Made by a program: the position numbers and the translations under genes
Shown here: positions 61,507 through 64,000 of the stretch, in pieces
Numbering within the stretch: position 1 is the first letter of the stretch
How the letters are laid out: every line of letters begins with the position of its first letter
The notes under the pieces: model-generated
Databases searched by the model: none
Told to the model about the DNA's origin: nothing
Seen by the model: only the letters and a program-made list of their open reading frames with translations
Source of the DNA: Azadirachta indica
Taxonomy: Eukaryota > Streptophyta > Magnoliopsida > Sapindales > Meliaceae
DNA length: 64,000 nucleotides
Assembly: GCA_022749755.1 (NCBI GenBank)
Contig: CM040443.1
Location: 14,461,744-14,525,743, forward strand
Direction: 5' to 3'

Positions 61507-63342
61507 TGTGAAACCTCGAAATTCTTATATTAATGGGAACGTATATGTTTAGATATATCAATTTTATATTATGTGAGAATATAAAAGTTTAAAGTTTATA
61601 AGATATATATATTCATTTTTCAAGAGATTTTTATCAGGATGAATATATTTCTGATTTTAAAAAAAAAATTAGATAATATAAGTTTTATTGTAGGTGAAAA
61701 TTGTAAAAAGAGAAGTTAAAGGGCCTGATTGAAATTGAGAGACCATATGTTTTTTTCTTTAATTGAATTGATAATTGGTGCATTACATGTATATAATAAA
61801 TAGGTTACTAGATATAAAGAAAAAAGAAAGGAGAGAAAAGTTAAGCTTATGCTTGTTAATCCATTATGTGGCCATGTAGCAAAGATATATGGGGTTTTAT
61901 TATGGCTGTGGGTGGACTTATATGTATATATATATAACTTTCGCTTATACAAATTATAAGCAAGAGGCAGAAAACGAAAACAAAAAGAGGAAGAAAAAAA
62001 AAAAGAAAAAGAAGGAAAGGAAGGAAAGAAGGTTTGGTTTGAATTTATATTTTAAATGATTAATGTTGGTTTTAAAGATTAGTAAATTGTTTTATATGAT
62101 TTAGTTGCAGAAACTTAAATCATTAGTGTATAGAAATATGTTTAAATATATATATATATGCATATTTTTTATATAATTAAGTTTGGATCATTATTTATCT
62201 TTATTGGGTTATTATTTATTATCATTTGTTAAATTGACATCAGAGGTGATTGGAAGGAGGAGGAGGAGAAGTCGACAGAGCAATAGAATTATAACACATT
62301 TATTAGGTAAGTATTTATATGTACTTGGTGAATTTTAGTTTTAAAACTTAAAAGTAGAGTATTTTATTACAGTTAATGTGTTGATAAATGTGAATGAAAT
62401 TTTTGAATCATCACATGTCAAACTAATTAATTGTTTTTCAAATCAAATTTAAATAGTAATTCCATATAAATGTTATATTTACAAATACAGTGAGAAAATT
62501 GTATTAACACATTTTATATTTTTATAAATGTATGAATTATATGAAAATGTTGTGAAATAATTTGATTAATAAAAATGCGATGGCCATGATTGTTGTTGTG
62601 ATAAGGCACCGGTGTTTAATGAGATGGTCCCTGAGAATAATACCTCTAAAGGTCATTTCTGTTGGGGCAATGGTCCCCAAGAATAATACTTCTAAAGGTC
62701 ATTTGTTATGAAATAACGATGTTTAAGAATAATACCCCTAAAGTATGCATGGTCAATTTTTGGGGTGACAATCTTTTAGAATAATATTCGTAAAGTATAC
62801 AAATATAAAATTTATGTAAATTATTTTTTTAAAATAATAGAATTAATGTGTTTTACGTTATTTATGTGAATATTGAAATTTAGATTTTGACTTGATATTC
62901 TACTAAGCTTTTTGTTGAAAATTAAGAAGTAATTTTATTTCAAATTTGTTTATTGCAAATTTTAAAACTATCTTTGTGTATAAATGTTTACTGGGCATTA
63001 GCTCATCTCTACTTTTTAGGTTTAGGTAATGTAGGAAATTTTTGTAAGTAGAAGACAAAGAGGCACTCTAGGACAAATATTTTGCTACTTTTGAAATTAT
63101 ATGTAATTATAGGTGTAAGAATTTATAATGTATGATTTTGATGTAATTTCCATATTTGTATTTGAATTTTATAAATCATAAAATTGGTTATATTTTGTTA
63201 AGTAATGAAATGAATTAGTTGATGTTGAATTTTACTGGAAGTGTTTAAAATAAAATTTTAAAGCTTACAAAATTACATATTTGCCATATATTATATTATG
63301 GAGGAAATTCTATCAAAATTTCTTAGTATTAAAGATGTTACA
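61507..63342 (+). mobile_element. Probable solo LTR (Ty3-gypsy-like)
   Basis: It starts TGTGAAACCTCGAAATTC, close to the TGTAACACCCC-type start common in plant gypsy LTRs, and ends AAAGATGTTACA. TTTAG (61502-61506) and CTTAG (63343-63347) flank it, a 5-bp target duplication with one change. The inside has a purine-rich tract (61955-62030), a minisatellite (62600-62790) and the phrase TACTGGGCATTAGCTCATC (62989). There is no internal coding region on either side, hence solo. The boundaries depend on imperfect terminal matches. Confidence 0.5.
62600..62790 (+). repeat. ~50-bp minisatellite in the LTR
   Basis: Four diverged units share GAATAATAC followed by CTAAAG: about 62615 (TGGTCCCTGAGAATAATACC), 62668 (TGGTCCCCAAGAATAATACT), 62724 (TTTAAGAATAATACCCCTAA) and 62775 (TTTTAGAATAATATTCGTAA). 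Confidence 0.8.
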
Positions 63343-63535
63343 CTTAGGTTAGTAATAGTTTATTATGTGTGATAAATATATTCACTTATCAGCTTTAAAT
63401 TACAAAATTATGTATTTGTCATATGTTATATTATAGAGAAAATTCTATCCAAATTTTTTAAGTGTTAGGGATGTTACACTTAGGTCAGTAATGGTTCTTT
63501 TACATGCAATAAATATATTCACTTATCAGCTTTAA
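63265..63535. repeat. ~135-bp tandem duplication at the LTR 3' end
   Basis: ACAAAATTACATATTTGCCA (63268) and ACAAAATTATGTATTTGTCA (63402) begin two copies. Both contain the LTR end (GATGTTACACTTAGG) and the following flank through TATATTCACTTATCAGCTTT. The duplication therefore covers LTR end plus flanking DNA and arose after insertion. Confidence 0.8.
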
Positions 63536-64000
63536 ACGCGTTCACGCATTAATTTTAATCTGCATGAAATTATTTTGATAAAATTTGACAATGGTTCTAT
63601 AATTTCTTTTGACAAGTGTGAAGGCATAGATGTCACATTGCATATTTATGGCTTCTTATGATTTTGCCAAGTGTACTCATTTATGTGTAAGACTAAGTAT
63701 TTATTTTAATTGCTATCTCTCTCTTTTAAACTTTGTACTATTATGAGAAGGGTACAGTTATTTTTCTTCCTTTTCGCTTAAACGTTTAGTTTTGGAAGAT
63801 AGTGATAAGTTTTACATTTAAGACATACTTCTCTTTTTTGAGTATCTACATACATCTAAATGCAGATACTTTGCAAGAATTCATTGGCCTTTACTTTGAT
63901 AAAGCCTTTCATTTTCTAATAAGTATCTACAAGATCTTGATAAAAAGTGATATTAAACTTCACAATTAATGGAACTTCTCTCTTTTTTAGAGTACCCACT

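Overview
This is nuclear DNA of a flowering plant, most likely a eudicot. It is AT-rich and intron-rich, has plant-type promoters, and carries plant-specific gene families (IQD, DUF295 F-box) and plant transposons. Only two genes look intact, both on the + strand: an IQ67-domain calmodulin-binding protein (IQD; CDS 14898-19692, 6 coding exons, 438 aa) and a dual-targeted type alanyl-tRNA synthetase (CDS 40832-54086, 23 exons, 1000 aa). I found no tRNA, rRNA, CRISPR or bacterial-type operon.

Layout. 1-1310: flank with a possible minus-strand core promoter. 1330-2310: ~300-bp tandem repeat. 2330-3451: dispersed repeat with tRNA-like boxes. 3452-4920: internally deleted hAT transposase copy. 4930-5360: inverted-repeat MITE. 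5897-11502: complete but dead hAT transposon (minus strand) bounded by an 8-bp target duplication and broken by two nested insertions. 12430-20250: IQD gene with an ACGT-rich promoter and a 2-kb 5' UTR intron. 22496-23340: two broken gene fragments (eIF3i, F-box). 23456-34100: a 10.6-kb tandem array. 34953-36138: Mutator-like element with a 9-bp target duplication. 36230-36600: decayed gene. 36640-40739: repeat family and a tandem duplication reaching the AlaRS promoter. 40816-54310: AlaRS. 54310-60740: AT-rich sequence with no gene. 60750-63540: LTR-retrotransposon remnants.

Main discovery. Each ~0.9-1.4 kb unit of the 23.5-34.1 kb array carries, on the minus strand, a decayed first-exon fragment of a SMARCA3-like/RAD5-type SNF2 helicase: the N-terminal leader plus most of the HIRAN DNA-binding domain. 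A gene fragment joined to transposon-like DNA was tandemly amplified, then a block was duplicated again with an internal deletion. Most units share one stop codon where the family has Trp; one unit keeps an open frame of 104 codons.

In the AlaRS gene, three details stand out: two in-frame starts 45 codons apart with an overlapping uORF (a dual cytosol/mitochondria arrangement), a required GC-AG intron, and a 12-bp duplication at an acceptor that offers an in-frame alternative splice removing the His of the CxxxH metal site. The two intact genes show no functional link. All family assignments are by eye and from memory; nothing was searched.
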